Shown piece by piece: positions 1 through 12,179 of a stretch of DNA of 64,000 nt. The notes beneath the pieces were generated by a model, which saw only the letters and a program-made list of their open reading frames with translations, had not been told where the DNA came from and searched no databases. Both the position numbers and the translations under genes were made by a program. Position 1 is the stretch's first letter. Every line of letters begins with the position of its first letter. The stretch is from Pomphorhynchus laevis (taxonomy: Eukaryota > Acanthocephala > Palaeacanthocephala > Echinorhynchida > Pomphorhynchidae). The stretch is from contig WNNJ02000595.1 in assembly GCA_012934845.2 (NCBI GenBank), positions 1 through 64,000 of the forward strand. Direction: 5' to 3'.

Positions 1-1689
1 TTTAACTAAATTAATAATAATAAAATATAAATAATAATAAATAAAATAATAATAATCTCAATGAAATAAATTACCATTTTAGATATATGTGGTAATGTTT
101 ATGAAATGTCACTAGTAGTTTTAAAAAAAGTTTCTCAAGTAAGCTACAATTTTGGTTTTACAAATTTACCATAATTCTATTTATAAAACATAATAAATAC
201 CATTTGACGATATATGTCCCTTGTAAAACCTACCTAATTTGACAGTAATTAATAAATGCTTGGGCATGTATATAAATTCCTTTTAGCAATATAATCTCCG
301 CTAATAATATTGAGGACGTGTGGAGTAAAATTGTACCGTAATTTTTTAATTAGTCTTTTTCAAAATAACACAAGGCGTGACCATTTTCTGATGTAACACT
401 TCTCACTAGCTGTATATCAATCAAAAGTGAAATGGCATACGCAATGTCAGAGTGTTCTCATAATGTAATTAAAGATGTTGAACTGATGCTTGCAGTTTGT
501 GCTTGGTCACTGTGGAATTAAAATCACACATGTTAACTAGAATTTGTTTACAACATCAAATACTAGTTCGCTTTCAGGCATCATCATAGCTTGAAATATG
601 ACATTTTCCAATATAATTATACTGAATTGAGTGAAAATAATAGCAAAGATAACTTCAATAGTGAGCAAAATCAAATACAAAATGTATCTTACCCTTACAT
701 TCTACATGTAATATTAACAAATTATTTCTTTCGATTTTGGATTAGGTTCATCGAAACATTTATTTCTATATTTCGCTAGCTGCTGCTTTTATTAGCAGCA
801 GAAAAATAGTGTTTTGATTAAAAGTAAATTTTTATGAATTGATTTTTAAAATCAATTCATAAAATTGATTAATAGAACCTACGTATTTTATACTATATTT
901 AAATTAAAAATAAAAATAGACAATTATAAATATTAAATAATTATATAAGATTTAATACAATTAATATTTATATAACGATAAAAATTATTATTTAAATTTT
1001 TATTTACTAAATAATATACGATGTATTTATGATACATTTAATGTATCAGGATATATTAGACGATATATTTTCCATTTTATCACGAAATCTATCTTCGTGG
1101 TAGATTTCACAATAAGTTTCTTGTTCTAAGAAATAACGTTGTTAACGTTAAGTAAACTTGACGTTAAAATAAACTACGACTGATTCTAGTATTTTATACG
1201 ATTTATTAATAAGGATAAAGATAAATAATAAATAATTATATAAGATTTAATACAATTTATATTTATATCAATTTATGACTTTTAAAATTTCAATACGAGC
1301 TTAAACATTTTCTGTTTTTCTTATTATAAAGCGTTTATTTATAAATCAAAGTCCATTAAGTCAAAAATGAAGTCCACATGTCGATAATAACTTGTCAGTA
1401 GAACAAATCAGATCAGATAACTGAGTCTACGTATTTTATACTTTATATAAATAAAAATAAAGATAAATAATTATAAAGGATTTTATACAGTTTATAATGA
1501 TCCATTATTGATAAAGAATTATTGTAGCTGGATTAAATAAAGAAGGAAAATTTTGATATTTCGCTAACCTCTGTTAGCATATTCAAAAAATCACAATGTT
1601 TTTATTACAATGTAAAAAAATCAAAAAACATTAATATTTATATAACGATAAAATTTAAAATTGAAATTTAAAATAAAAGTCAATGTTTA
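1..1689. other. AT-rich non-coding stretch
   Basis: No gene is recognisable. Short open frames here, such as one at 591-779, have AT-driven composition and no motif. A small perfect hairpin lies at about 780-802 (8-bp CTGCTGCT/AGCAGCAG stem). Around 1398-1440 there is a dispersed module (GATCAG, then TAACTGAG, then TCTACGTATTTTA) that recurs near PLE remnants elsewhere in the window, so part of this stretch is probably decayed PLE tail sequence. Confidence 0.5.
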
Positions 1690-1860
1690 TGAACTGACTG
1701 ATAGCAGATGATGTATCAGAATAAGGATTAGAGGCCATCAGAAGGAACTGCTATGTTATCACGTTTCGGTTCCCTATTCGTCGACTCAACATTCAACGGG
1801 ACCGAATACATGCTAATGACGTATTTCCTCTGATGAAATTTGCTTACCTAGTATATTATT
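1690..1860 (-). repeat. Penelope-like element terminal repeat (pLTR) remnant
   Basis: On the minus strand this shows the landmarks seen in the terminal repeats of the better PLE copies at 34.98 and 57.88 kb: a GAAAC box preceded by an ACC-rich arm, a TTCCTTCTGATGG segment in place of the CUGAUGA box, and an AATACGTCATTAGCATGTATT hairpin-like segment split by the loop. No RT sequence is attached, so it is a solo terminal repeat or truncated insertion. The CUGAUGA box is altered, so any ribozyme is probably dead. Confidence 0.55.
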
Positions 1861-3408
1861 TTAATACAAAACATATTGTTTAGTATCCATCTGTAAAAAA
1901 TATTCCACTAAAACTCTTACAAGCCAAAAATTTTCGCTAGTCACTTACTTCTAAATTAATTATCGAGTATATTTATTTAAACTACTGTTTGTGCGTTACT
2001 AAAGATCAAACAAATCACCAACTGTGAGTTGGTGATTGCAATCACCAATTGCAAGTGTTATTTTTTATATCATAATAAAAATATTTATTTTTATTTTTGT
2101 TTTATTTTTTATATCGTAATGTGTTAATATTTTAATGTATTAATATCGTAATGTGTTAATATTTTATATTGACGAGAATACATTCTACAAATCATAGAAT
2201 ATATTTATTAGATGACTCTATATCTAAATTACATCAGTGCTGCAAGCTAACAAGTTTTATCAGTTCAATCAAAATATTAATGACGTTACTTAAAATATGC
2301 ATGAATTTTGAAAATTAAAAAATTGATCAGTAATTTTTATAGACAATTTAAAAAAATAAAAAAAAATACAAAAAGAAAGAATTATATTGGTTTGAATATA
2401 TTTTATTAAAATATGCGTAAAGTTTGATTTTGATTTGATAAGTATCACCCCTTTTCTTTTGCAACATTTTTTTTCATTTTTAGCTAACAAGTTTTATTAG
2501 AATTGGAAATATACTCTTGGAAATTCATGTATTATTTACACTGTCTGGTGAAATTCGGTTGGGAATGCAAAATTGTATATGATATATTCAGATTTGAAAT
2601 TAACAACTTCAAATCGCTTTTTGAAATTATTTTAAAATCTGAATATATTATACAGAAATATAATAATTATTATATTAGTATACAATAATTATATACTATA
2701 TTAATAATTATTATATGGCGTTACTCCAAACAATCATGAATTTTGAAAATAAAAAAAATATATTTGTTTAAAGAATGTGTAAAATTAAAAAATGCGATAT
2801 ATACGAACATAAATATAAAATATAGTAAATATTATTAATAAATAAGAATTGTTAGAATAATTTTAGAACTATTAGAAACTTTAATATATGCACCTTGGAA
2901 TTGCCAACTTGTCTATAAATCTGCTTTTATCTTTAAAGAATGTGGCGATCAAGGTGACTAAAAATTTGATTTTCCTGAACTTTTGCATTTTTAATGTATC
3001 TTTTATTAAATACAATGTAGGTTGTTGTACACTCGTTAATATAATTAAGTTGTTTTAGTATTTTTGTTATAGAATCTTTAGCCTGTTTTAGATTCCAATT
3101 TTTGGGTCTGTCATAATTATGAAATTTACAATCTTAGCAAATTCTGAGAATGCATTAAATTATTGACAGAAAGTTTTGTCGCCTCAGTCGCTTTAAAAAT
3201 TATTGCTCAAGAAATTTTACTCCAGGCATTGCGAGCGAGCGACGATCAACCAAAATTAACTTTGCGATCGCCTTGTAAACCCGTAATATATATTTAATTC
3301 ACTTCAAATACTTTGAAAATATTATTCAAAGTATTTTATCAAGTGAGAAAAATACATTAGCATGCTATTTAAGTTGTTAAGCTGCGTAATAGGTTTATAT
3401 ATTTAAAA
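1861..3408. other. AT-rich non-coding stretch
   Basis: I see no gene here. It contains long A/T runs and short open frames (for example 2290-2490 minus, 2503-2688 plus) without recognisable motifs or biased codon use. The text around 3238-3260 is locally less AT-rich (GCGAGCGAGCGACG) but has no assignable role. Confidence 0.5.
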
Positions 3409-4743
3409 AAAAACCATTTATCTCAGGTTATGAAATGAGAAATTGAAAATTTATATTTATCTTTGAAAATCTTTATTCATAACATGGTAGGCCGTCATTT
3501 GACCTTATGGCGGCAACATGTTATAAACAACAAAAACAAAACTACGAGGGAAATACTGATCATAAGTATTTACTATTAAGCATACTGCAGTTCAAAAGTA
3601 AACAATCTATACTTTAAATAGTTACAAGTTATTTTAAAATCAATTTTAGCAAAGGCTACCAATTTTAACAATGGTTATATATTTTAAAAGAAATTTTAAT
3701 TATTAATTTTAATTATAATTGTTGAAATTCAAAAGTAAATGTGAATATTAGTTTCTTCTAACACTATGTATAAAACTAACATTTAAAAAACTAAATTATT
3801 AATTTTAATTATAATTATAATAAATGAAATTAAAAAATAAATGCGGATATTAGTTTCTTCTAACAGATAACCGTAATATTGAAAATTCGCTTTTTAAGGA
3901 TTTAGTAATTTCCTCACAAAATCGGATTCTTGTTGGGCATTTTGTTTCGGAATAAGTTTGACTAAATTTACATTTTGGTATTCGCAGAACTACTAAATGG
4001 ATGCGCTAGTATCAAAGGCATTAGTTTCCAATTAGTTATATTAATTTAGACTATTAATATCAATTTTTTATTAATTCATTTATAATTATTAAAATTTAAA
4101 AATAAATGCGGATATTAGTTTCTTCTAAGACTATATATAAAACTAATATTTAAAAAACTAAATTTTAAATTAAATTTAAAATATTCATTATTTAAGATAT
4201 TTAAAATAAAATATTTAATAGTTATTTAAAAATTTTATAGATTTTTATCATAAGGCTTAAAAATATACAATTTGTCCTATTTTAGTAAAGTTGCAGTAAT
4301 TCACATTTTAGCTAATAGAGTTCTGACTTCTAAGAATTTTGTTAATGTTTTTTAGCGTAACTCAAATAACGTTAATTTCATATACTCGACAATACAGGCA
4401 ACTAAATTTTATAATAATATCAGATATTTTTTTAGAATAGTTAATTAAATTAAACTTTATATTCTTCGATATTACATTCTTTCGACGAATATTATTTAAA
4501 GAATATAAATAATACCTTTAATTTGTACTCAATTAATGTAATTTATATATTTAATTTGATTTTATTCATTATCTTTTAAAGAATAAAATTATCCTTGTAT
4601 CATTGGTGTAATATATACATGAAGGCATGATATTTAGTCATGACAATTTTTATAAATTTTTCATTTATTAAAAATTTTAGATGCTCAAATAATTCGTTTT
4701 AAGAATTGAGTAACAAAATTGAGCTCAAAATTTAAAGATCATT
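3409..4743 (+). repeat. Left arm of a 1,335-bp near-perfect inverted repeat
   Basis: Reverse complement of 6401-7735. The two arms match base for base wherever I compared them, at both ends and at several internal points. Position pairs sum to 11,144 throughout, so there is no net insertion or deletion between arms. Within the arm a short motif (GCGGATATTAGTTTCTTCTAA followed by TATAAAACTAA) is repeated three times, around 3740, 3840 and 4105. No coding sequence is recognisable. Near-identity means a very young inverted duplication, recent gene conversion, or a sequencing or assembly artefact. Confidence 0.9.
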
Positions 4744-6400
4744 CTTTAAAATTATGTACGATTGCCTTCGTCTTTATTTTTTGTATCGTTATTTTCAGAG
4801 TACCCATCATGATAGTGACTGATATCAACCTGTAGTTGATAGTTTTTTTAATTTAAAATTTCAGCGAAATTGCGGAAATTACAGCAACGCAGAAAAAAAT
4901 TGTCTTAAAAAATCGACAATCTAGAGAATAAACTGTCAAGCGATGGAGTGCACGCCAATATGGATGTACGCATGGAAAGACTTCATAATTGAAGGCAATC
5001 TGACCAAATCAACCGTATTGTTACATTTAAATAATTTTTACTTTATAGTTCAACCTCATAAATCTTACAGTCAAACAAATTTGATAATTTATTATAGAGC
5101 GACAATAAACCCAAATATTCGCGCAAATGTCGTAACCAAGAACTTGGTTTATTTTGTTACAGAATGTGTTGCACAGATAAGATCGTAAACAGTGCTTTTG
5201 AAGACAGTAAAGTAATTTTTTAAGGATACCAGCTGACGATTTCAAACATGACTTTGTGGTAAATTTTCAGGGTTCATGCTACAGTAAAAGAATATTTATT
5301 TATACATTGGATAGTCATTGACAAAGAATAAATGATATTTAACTTGTAGTGCGAGAAAATAATCGCTTATTGATAAATTACTAGTCATATCAAACGATCT
5401 CCTTACACATTCGAAGAGTTTACCCATGTAAAAACTCTCTTTGTTGACTTGCCTGCAAAATGATTAGCACAAAATAAAGTTATTGGAAGACTACAAAACG
5501 TTTTCACTTCATATCATTGCATGCATCATAGACGAAAAAAATCAATTGTTTATTTTGATTTTTTACAGTTTTATAGAATTCGATTAGTCTGCTTGGGTAA
5601 TTTTATGTACTGATGGAGCAAAATCACAAGCAACTTCCAAAATCCACGAGATACCTATATCCGGTAAGGGTTACTTTATATTTGAATATGTATTAAGAAT
5701 GAGATTTAATTATATTACTAATAATTTATTATATCGATAAGTAATCTCTATTTGATAGAAAAATATTTCCCGTCAACTAAGTGACACGTCTGACGAAACA
5801 TTAACATTCATTTGTGAAACAATTTAATGTAATTAAATTAATAATTAGTGGATATATTTATTAATAATTAATAAATTATTATATTATTAATTAAAATTAT
5901 TAAAGAAAATTATTTTGTTCAAAGTCAATAAAATATATTCATACTACATGATATTTTGATAATTTCGATAGACATTCCAGATAGTTCAGTTTCAAAACAA
6001 AATCTAGATCACTTAAATATAGCAATTGTTTTTATTATATTCTTCTCATTTTCCGCATGCCGACATTTTACAAAACCTTTAATGTGACGGTTGACATTTT
6101 CGCACAATTGATAAAGGAAGTAGTAAACTTGTGCTCGTTCTCTATTATGGAGAACTAGCACGAGAAGAATATCGTAATCGATACGAATGTTTTATAAAGG
6201 AAAGCTGTAACTCTAAGGATAATATGATTACCTAATCTATTTGCAAAAGACCGTTTATTTAAAGTAATAATCAACACGGTTACTGATCAGATCACAAATT
6301 GTTGATATAATTCGCTTTTAGTTATCAAATTACTAAACACTACCAGCTTGGTTTTCACTTTTCAATGAGTTTAAATTGTAATAAAAGGTAACGTAGAGCA
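4744..6400. other. Spacer of the large inverted repeat
   Basis: Unique AT-rich sequence between the two arms. The longest open frame (4943-5188 plus, 81 codons) has no recognised domain, and an overlapping frame runs on the other strand. I do not call a gene. An AT-rich segment near 5690-5900 is made of simple TAATTA-type sequence. Confidence 0.5.
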
Positions 6401-7735
6401 AATGATCTTTAAATTTTGAGCTCAATTTTGTTACTCAATTCTTAAAACGAATTATTTGAGCATCTAAAATTTTTAATAAATGAAAAATTTATAAAAATTG
6501 TCATGACTAAATATCATGCCTTCATGTATATATTACACCAATGATACAAGGATAATTTTATTCTTTAAAAGATAATGAATAAAATCAAATTAAATATATA
6601 AATTACATTAATTGAGTACAAATTAAAGGTATTATTTATATTCTTTAAATAATATTCGTCGAAAGAATGTAATATCGAAGAATATAAAGTTTAATTTAAT
6701 TAACTATTCTAAAAAAATATCTGATATTATTATAAAATTTAGTTGCCTGTATTGTCGAGTATATGAAATTAACGTTATTTGAGTTACGCTAAAAAACATT
6801 AACAAAATTCTTAGAAGTCAGAACTCTATTAGCTAAAATGTGAATTACTGCAACTTTACTAAAATAGGACAAATTGTATATTTTTAAGCCTTATGATAAA
6901 AATCTATAAAATTTTTAAATAACTATTAAATATTTTATTTTAAATATCTTAAATAATGAATATTTTAAATTTAATTTAAAATTTAGTTTTTTAAATATTA
7001 GTTTTATATATAGTCTTAGAAGAAACTAATATCCGCATTTATTTTTAAATTTTAATAATTATAAATGAATTAATAAAAAATTGATATTAATAGTCTAAAT
7101 TAATATAACTAATTGGAAACTAATGCCTTTGATACTAGCGCATCCATTTAGTAGTTCTGCGAATACCAAAATGTAAATTTAGTCAAACTTATTCCGAAAC
7201 AAAATGCCCAACAAGAATCCGATTTTGTGAGGAAATTACTAAATCCTTAAAAAGCGAATTTTCAATATTACGGTTATCTGTTAGAAGAAACTAATATCCG
7301 CATTTATTTTTTAATTTCATTTATTATAATTATAATTAAAATTAATAATTTAGTTTTTTAAATGTTAGTTTTATACATAGTGTTAGAAGAAACTAATATT
7401 CACATTTACTTTTGAATTTCAACAATTATAATTAAAATTAATAATTAAAATTTCTTTTAAAATATATAACCATTGTTAAAATTGGTAGCCTTTGCTAAAA
7501 TTGATTTTAAAATAACTTGTAACTATTTAAAGTATAGATTGTTTACTTTTGAACTGCAGTATGCTTAATAGTAAATACTTATGATCAGTATTTCCCTCGT
7601 AGTTTTGTTTTTGTTGTTTATAACATGTTGCCGCCATAAGGTCAAATGACGGCCTACCATGTTATGAATAAAGATTTTCAAAGATAAATATAAATTTTCA
7701 ATTTCTCATTTCATAACCTGAGATAAATGGTTTTT
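6401..7735 (-). repeat. Right arm of the 1,335-bp near-perfect inverted repeat
   Basis: Exact-looking reverse complement of 3409-4743. The match stops abruptly on both sides: beyond 7735 the sequence continues ATAACCATTAAC, while the other arm is preceded by TATATATTTA. I see no target-site duplication outside the arms, so it is not clearly a mobile foldback element. Confidence 0.9.
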
Positions 7736-8240
7736 AAAAAAAATAACCATTAACAATTAATAACCATTAATATATTTTATTATCAATTTTATAATAATTT
7801 ATTATCTGCGATCAAATGGGAACACATTGAAAAGAAACAATTGATGTATAATGATGTATTAGAATGTCATTTCGTAAATTATTCCACACTAATTTCATTG
7901 TAATTTTACCAAGGCCATGTAGCATGTCACACTCAAAATGGTTAGCTTTCTCGGCTGACGCGTGATTAATTTGGGTATACCAATTTGTTGCAAATGCAAA
8001 TAGACAGCCAATATAATTTTGTAAGTGTTTTGAATCCAACCAGATAGACAATCCAACCAGTCAAATTTATATTTGTACAACAAAGCAAAGTTATCTTTTA
8101 TTTATGAGTATTTAAATGTTGTCATTTTAATATGTTGTCTTCAACATATTTGTGTCTTTGAAAGTAACATAACGGAGTTACATGGTTGCAATCACATACA
8201 TCATTTATATGATCATCACTTATGATCACTTCCACCTATG
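7736..8240. other. Non-coding stretch
   Basis: No gene recognised. Two overlapping minus-strand open frames (7812-8051, 7895-8083) share the same DNA in different frames and have no motif. The sequence just before the LINE contains short repeats of ATCATTTATGATCATCACTT type. Confidence 0.45.
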
Positions 8241-10345
8241 ATTAAGTGCTTATGGAATCATTTATGTGCTTCCAAATCGACACTGGAAACTTCTCGATAT
8301 ACCTATTCTCTGTTCAGCCTTCTTAATTCTTCACTCCTTTCACTTCCTCTTAACTATCTCTCCCGATGATCTCTTCATTCTGTTTGATTCTGAACTTACG
8401 AATATTCTCAATAACCTTCTGCCTAGTCGACCACGATGTTCTCAGCGCTTGAGCCATGCTCCCCGGTTCGATTCCTACTGTAGTCTTTCTAAGTGTCGAC
8501 TCCGTCACTCTTTTCGTGTGTTTAATCGCTTTCTTAAACGTTCTCCAACCTTACTCACTCCAAATATCTGAGTTTCCTATCTTTCTCTCAACCGTTCCCA
8601 TATCATTTTATGCGAACTAAGCGTACTCTCTTTTGGCTAAATCAACTCGATTCATCTTCCAACTCTAAATCTCATTGTTAGATCTTAAACTCAATTCTTT
8701 TACGATCATCTACCCTTGTAATATAAATCCTGATAGATTTTCTTCTTATCTACAAACTAAGCTATCTAATTTACTTTGCCTACTACTCATAGCCCCCTTG
8801 TACCCACTCTTATCTTTAAATACTCCCCTTCCAGAGCTATTTCACCTTCCCGTTTCGTCTGAGGAAGTTTCTTCGGTTCTGATGTCATTATCTAATAAAA
8901 CCTCTCCTTCTGACCAAATTCCCACTCACTTGCTTAAAAATATCTGCTCCTCTATCGTACCCTTCCTAACCACATTGTTCAACTCGTCCATCCGTAGCCG
9001 TACGTCCTGTTCGTCCTTTAATCATTTCCTGTTCGTCCTTTAATCAAGCAGCAATCTCTCAACTCCTCACTACCATCTTCGTATCGTCCTATATCACTTC
9101 TCCCAACCCTGTCTAAACTCCTCAAGCGTCACGTTCTCAAGCAAGTTAGCGCGTACCTATTTTCATCCAACTCGTTCCCTCCCTTCCAAGGCGCTTTTCG
9201 CTATAATTACTCTACCGAAATTGCATGTCTTAAAGTTTATAACGACTTACTCATATCGCGCGATCATAAATTATGTAGTGTCATAGTTTCTCTTGATCTA
9301 TCATATGCTTTTGACATCGCCAATCACTCGATTCTTCTCAATCGCCTTCGTCATGATTATGGAATTTCTTTATCTACTGTAGCTTAGTTTTCATCATACC
9401 GTACTTTTCGCGTTTGTTCTTTCATCCCGTTCAGTGCTCCACAAGGCTCCATACATACCCTTTGCTTTTCTATCTTCTGATCGGTTATTTGTCTTCTATT
9501 TCTCATAAATTTAACTTCCATGTTATGCAATATGCTGATGACATTATCATCTATGATCATGCACCTGCTTATCGTATTTATGATTTTAGTGTTTCTGCTT
9601 CCAACTGTCTAGCATCAATTTTCAATCATCTTTCTTCTATTCGTGGATCCTTCCTCGACAAAATGTGGATCCTTCCTCAACACCTCAGCTTAGAACCTAC
9701 CTCCGTATCATTTAATTCCACAATTCTTCTTTAAGTGACAATCTTGTTTTTCGAGGGTTACATTTCGACAACCGACTTTCACTTAAACCTTTCATTCGGG
9801 ATAAAGTACGCTTATCTCCCTTGATTATCCGCCATCTCCGTCAAATTCGTAGATTGATCGATTTCTCTTCTTGTATGATTGTCATATATTCTCTTCTTTT
9901 CTCAAGAATTACTGTCATATTCTATTTTCCAACTCACCTAAATCCACTACTCTTCCCCTACAACGCATCGTCAACGCAATCGTCCGAATTCTCCCCCGTC
10001 TTATCGTGTCGATCATACATCCTCACATATTGCTTCTCTCGATTTGCCTACCATTTATTGCCTGTTCAAATTTGTATTTTTCTTATTGCTTTCCGATTCA
10101 TAACTTGTCATACCCCTTCCTTTCTCAACCTTCCTTTTCTCGACAATTCTCGTAACTAGCGTTCCCCTAATTCCCTTCTATTACATGTTCCAAACTACTA
10201 TACCTCATTTGGCTTCCGCTATTTCCTTATGGCTGCTTCATTCATAAAATCATATTCCCATTCATATACGCCCATCAACCTCCCTGTATATGCTTCAAAC
10301 GCCAAATTCGATCTCATTTGAGCCTATGTATTTTAGAGTCCTCAA
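8241..10345 (+). mobile_element. Decayed CR1/L2-like LINE copy (ORF2 remnants)
   Basis: Same family as the better copy at 42.4-45.9 kb. Readable pieces in order are: a linker region (8266-8571); the segment before RT with PELFHLPVSSEEVSSVLMS and NKTSPSDQIPTHLLKNICSS (8675-9043); the RT palm with YADD at 9531-9542 and QYADDIIIYDHAPAY (9414-9734); and the C-terminal connection region (9821-10159). The pieces lie in different frames with many frameshifts and stops, so it is a pseudogene. ORF1 and the endonuclease are missing (5' truncation). The 3' end near 10,345 is followed by a PLE terminal-repeat remnant. Assignment to the CR1/L2 group rests on RT motif style, not on a tree. Confidence 0.8.
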
Positions 10346-10354
10346 ATCCTTATT

Positions 10355-10470
10355 TTAATCAGAATAAGGATTAGATATCATCTGAAGAAATTCCTGTTAT
10401 CAGGTGTCGGCCCCTATTCTTCAACCCAACATAGCAGCGGGGCCAAATACATGCTAATTTATATGACAAA
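10355..10470 (-). repeat. PLE terminal-repeat remnant
   Basis: Minus-strand copy of the repeat seen at 34.98-35.10 kb. It keeps the TTTGGCCCCGCTGCTATG arm and a GGGGCCGACACC version of the GAAAC box, but the CUGAUGA box is lost. No RT coding sequence adjoins it. It abuts the LINE 3' end, so one probably inserted near the other. Confidence 0.6.
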
Positions 10471-11097
10471 ACGTTTCTCAATTTAAGCTAATATTCAACG
10501 AATGTATATATTTTGAATACTAGGCAATTTTAGCTTTACCAAAGAATGGTGAAAACTAAACAAATTTTTGCTTTCACTACAAACTTTTGATCTCGTTATT
10601 TTTTTTGTTATTTTGATCTATAACTATATTAATGTATTGAAATAGCCTTGTTGGTAAACGGTTGGATTTCATTTTGTTGAGATATTTCCGGACCTCTTCG
10701 ACTAACTTGTATTTTAGCTGGCTACATAATAGCTTCAACTATCAGGTCGCATAACGACAGAAAGCATGCTGTCCGACAACTCCACAGGGCGGGACTCATC
10801 AGTAGACGTCCCTGTATCATCGATGTCTTGACAGCATGCTTAACAAAACAACCTTGATACAGGGACGTCCACTGATGATTCCCGCCCTGTGGAGTTGTCT
10901 AGACAGGATGCTTTCTGTCGTTATGCGACCTGATAGCTGAAGCTATTATGTAGCCAGCTAAAATAAAAGTTAGTCGAAGAGGTCCGGAAATATCTTAACG
11001 AAATGAAATCCAACCGACTACCAACAAGACGATTTCAATGAATCATTTCAATCTGATGGAGAACCACAATGTTTATCGTCAATATAGTGCATGCTGA

Positions 11098-11162
11098 GGG
11101 ACGAAACAACGATGATACAGGGACGTCCACTGATGATTCCCGCCATGTGGAGTTGTCTGGAC
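11098..11162 (+). ncRNA. Hammerhead-type motif, reversed box order (family 1, copy 2)
   Basis: In order: GGGAC, GAAA (11103-11106), a helix III arm beginning ACAAC, helix I arm GTCCA, CTGATGA (11130-11136), TTCCC, helix III return arm ending GTTGT, cleavage nucleotide C (11157), helix I return arm TGGAC. Helices I and III pair fully. Helix II (TTCCC/GGGAC) has one mismatch. Confidence 0.5.
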
Positions 11163-11355
11163 AGCATGCTTTTTGTCGTAATGCGACCTGATAGCTGAAG
11201 CTATTATGTAGCCAGCTAAAATACAAGTTGGTCGAAGAGGTCCGGAAATATCTCAACAAAATGAAATCCAACCGACTACAAACAAGACGATTTCAATGCA
11301 TCATTTCAATCTGATGGATGACCACCATGTTTATCGTCAATATAGTGCATGCTGA

Positions 11356-11419
11356 GGGACGAAACAACGATGATACAGGGACGTCCACTGATGAGTCCCG
11401 CCTGTGGAGTTGTTTGGAC
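11356..11419 (+). ncRNA. Hammerhead-type motif, reversed box order (family 1, copy 3)
   Basis: Boxes in order: GGGAC (11356-11360), GAAA (11361-11364), helix III arm ACAAC (11364-11368) continuing to ACAGG (11375-11379), helix I arm GTCCA (11383-11387), CTGATGA (11388-11394), GTCCC (11395-11399), CCTGT (11401-11405), GTTGT (11409-11413), position-17 nucleotide T (11414), TGGAC (11415-11419). All three helices are complementary: I TGGAC/GTCCA, II GTCCC/GGGAC, III ACAAC/GTTGT plus ACAGG/CCTGT. The classical order is CUGAUGA, GAAA, cleavage site. Here GAAA precedes CUGAUGA, so a cis fold needs boxes from two neighbouring repeat copies. Confidence 0.6.
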
Positions 11420-11617
11420 AGCATGCTTTCTGACGGTATGCGACTTGATAGCTAAAGCTATTATGTAGCCAGCTAAAATACAAGTTAGTCGAAGAGGTCC
11501 GGAAATATGTCAACAAAATATATTAATGTAGTTATTTAAAAATAATATTAATATAGCTATACATTAAAATAATTATATTAATATATGGAATAAATATATA
11601 ATATATAATATAACTGT

Positions 11618-11800
11618 ACCTGCATTTTGGCTGATCTTAATATTATCCGGTAAAACAGTATAATCACCGATATTAGAAAATTTGTTGTTATTTACTGGCC
11701 TAGCGATTAATGGTGCTTGTAGTGCATTTTGCGGAGCATACTTTGTGTCGACAGCCCAAGCCGTTGCATCAGCGTTCTCGTTTTCATAAAGTCGATGCAT
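11618..11800 (-). CDS. Possible host exon or short hypothetical ORF
   Basis: On the minus strand an ATG at 11800 opens about 60 codons of balanced composition (residues 1-18 read MHRLYENENADATAWAVD), unlike the Lys/Asn/Ile-rich random frames around it. The frame runs to a splice-donor-like CAG|GTACAG at about 11615-11622, after which the reading becomes AT-driven. This looks like a first or internal exon, but I recognise no domain. No partner exon is visible nearby: the upstream sequence is a TE nest and downstream is the ribozyme array. It could equally be a fragment of an unrecognised mobile element. Confidence 0.3.
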
Positions 11801-12179
11801 TCTTACTTATTATCATTACAGATAAATACAAAACATTAAAACGGATTTAAGATCAGCGTAAGTTCATTGTCCACAATCATCTAAAATAATTGTAATTACT
11901 GATATTAGTTAAATAATAATTAATAATATTTAATAAATAAATATTTTTTTAGAGAATTTTTTTATTCAAATAACTAAAATTAAAATATTCATCTTAAAAA
12001 TATTACATATTTAATATGCTGTCACTTGTTCTCCATATGTGCCTATCAAACGCTTGCCTTAATAATTAATAATAATTAATTAATAATTATTATTTTTTAT
12101 AATATTTTTTTAAAAGGTAACATTTTTTATAAAATTGAAATACAATTGTTTCTATTAGTCACAGTCTTTGCCTTAGGTC

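Larger units (their letters stand above)
10632..11515 (+). repeat. 258-bp tandem repeat with hammerhead motif: three direct copies plus one inverted copy
   Basis: The landmark GATACAGGGACGTCC starts at 10856, 11114 and 11372, giving a period of exactly 258 bp; the third copy is cut off at about 11515. A further copy in opposite orientation occupies about 10632-10850, so the left part forms a palindrome around 10835. Each unit carries hammerhead-type boxes in a reversed order (see the ncRNA entries). From the literature, short hammerhead-bearing tandem repeats occur in many animals and are linked to PLEs; I cannot tell whether this is the same class. No open frame is present. Confidence 0.85.

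Noticed and set aside
591-779. Short open frames at 591-779, 2290-2490 and 2503-2688
   Set aside because: AT-rich chance frames of about 60 codons without domains, signal peptide or codon bias.
4943-5245. Open frames on both strands in the spacer of the large inverted repeat
   Set aside because: Overlapping frames on opposite strands, no motif, no conserved partner; treated as chance.
9531-9542. GCTGATGAC matches to the hammerhead CUGAUGA box at 9,534, 25,107, 28,367 and 31,879
   Set aside because: These encode Ala-Asp-Asp of the RT YADD motif, and no GAAA box or complementary arms lie around them.
10632-11515. CRISPR-like repeats
   Set aside because: The period is 258 bp with conserved sequence across the whole unit and no short-repeat/unique-spacer pattern; the context is eukaryotic.
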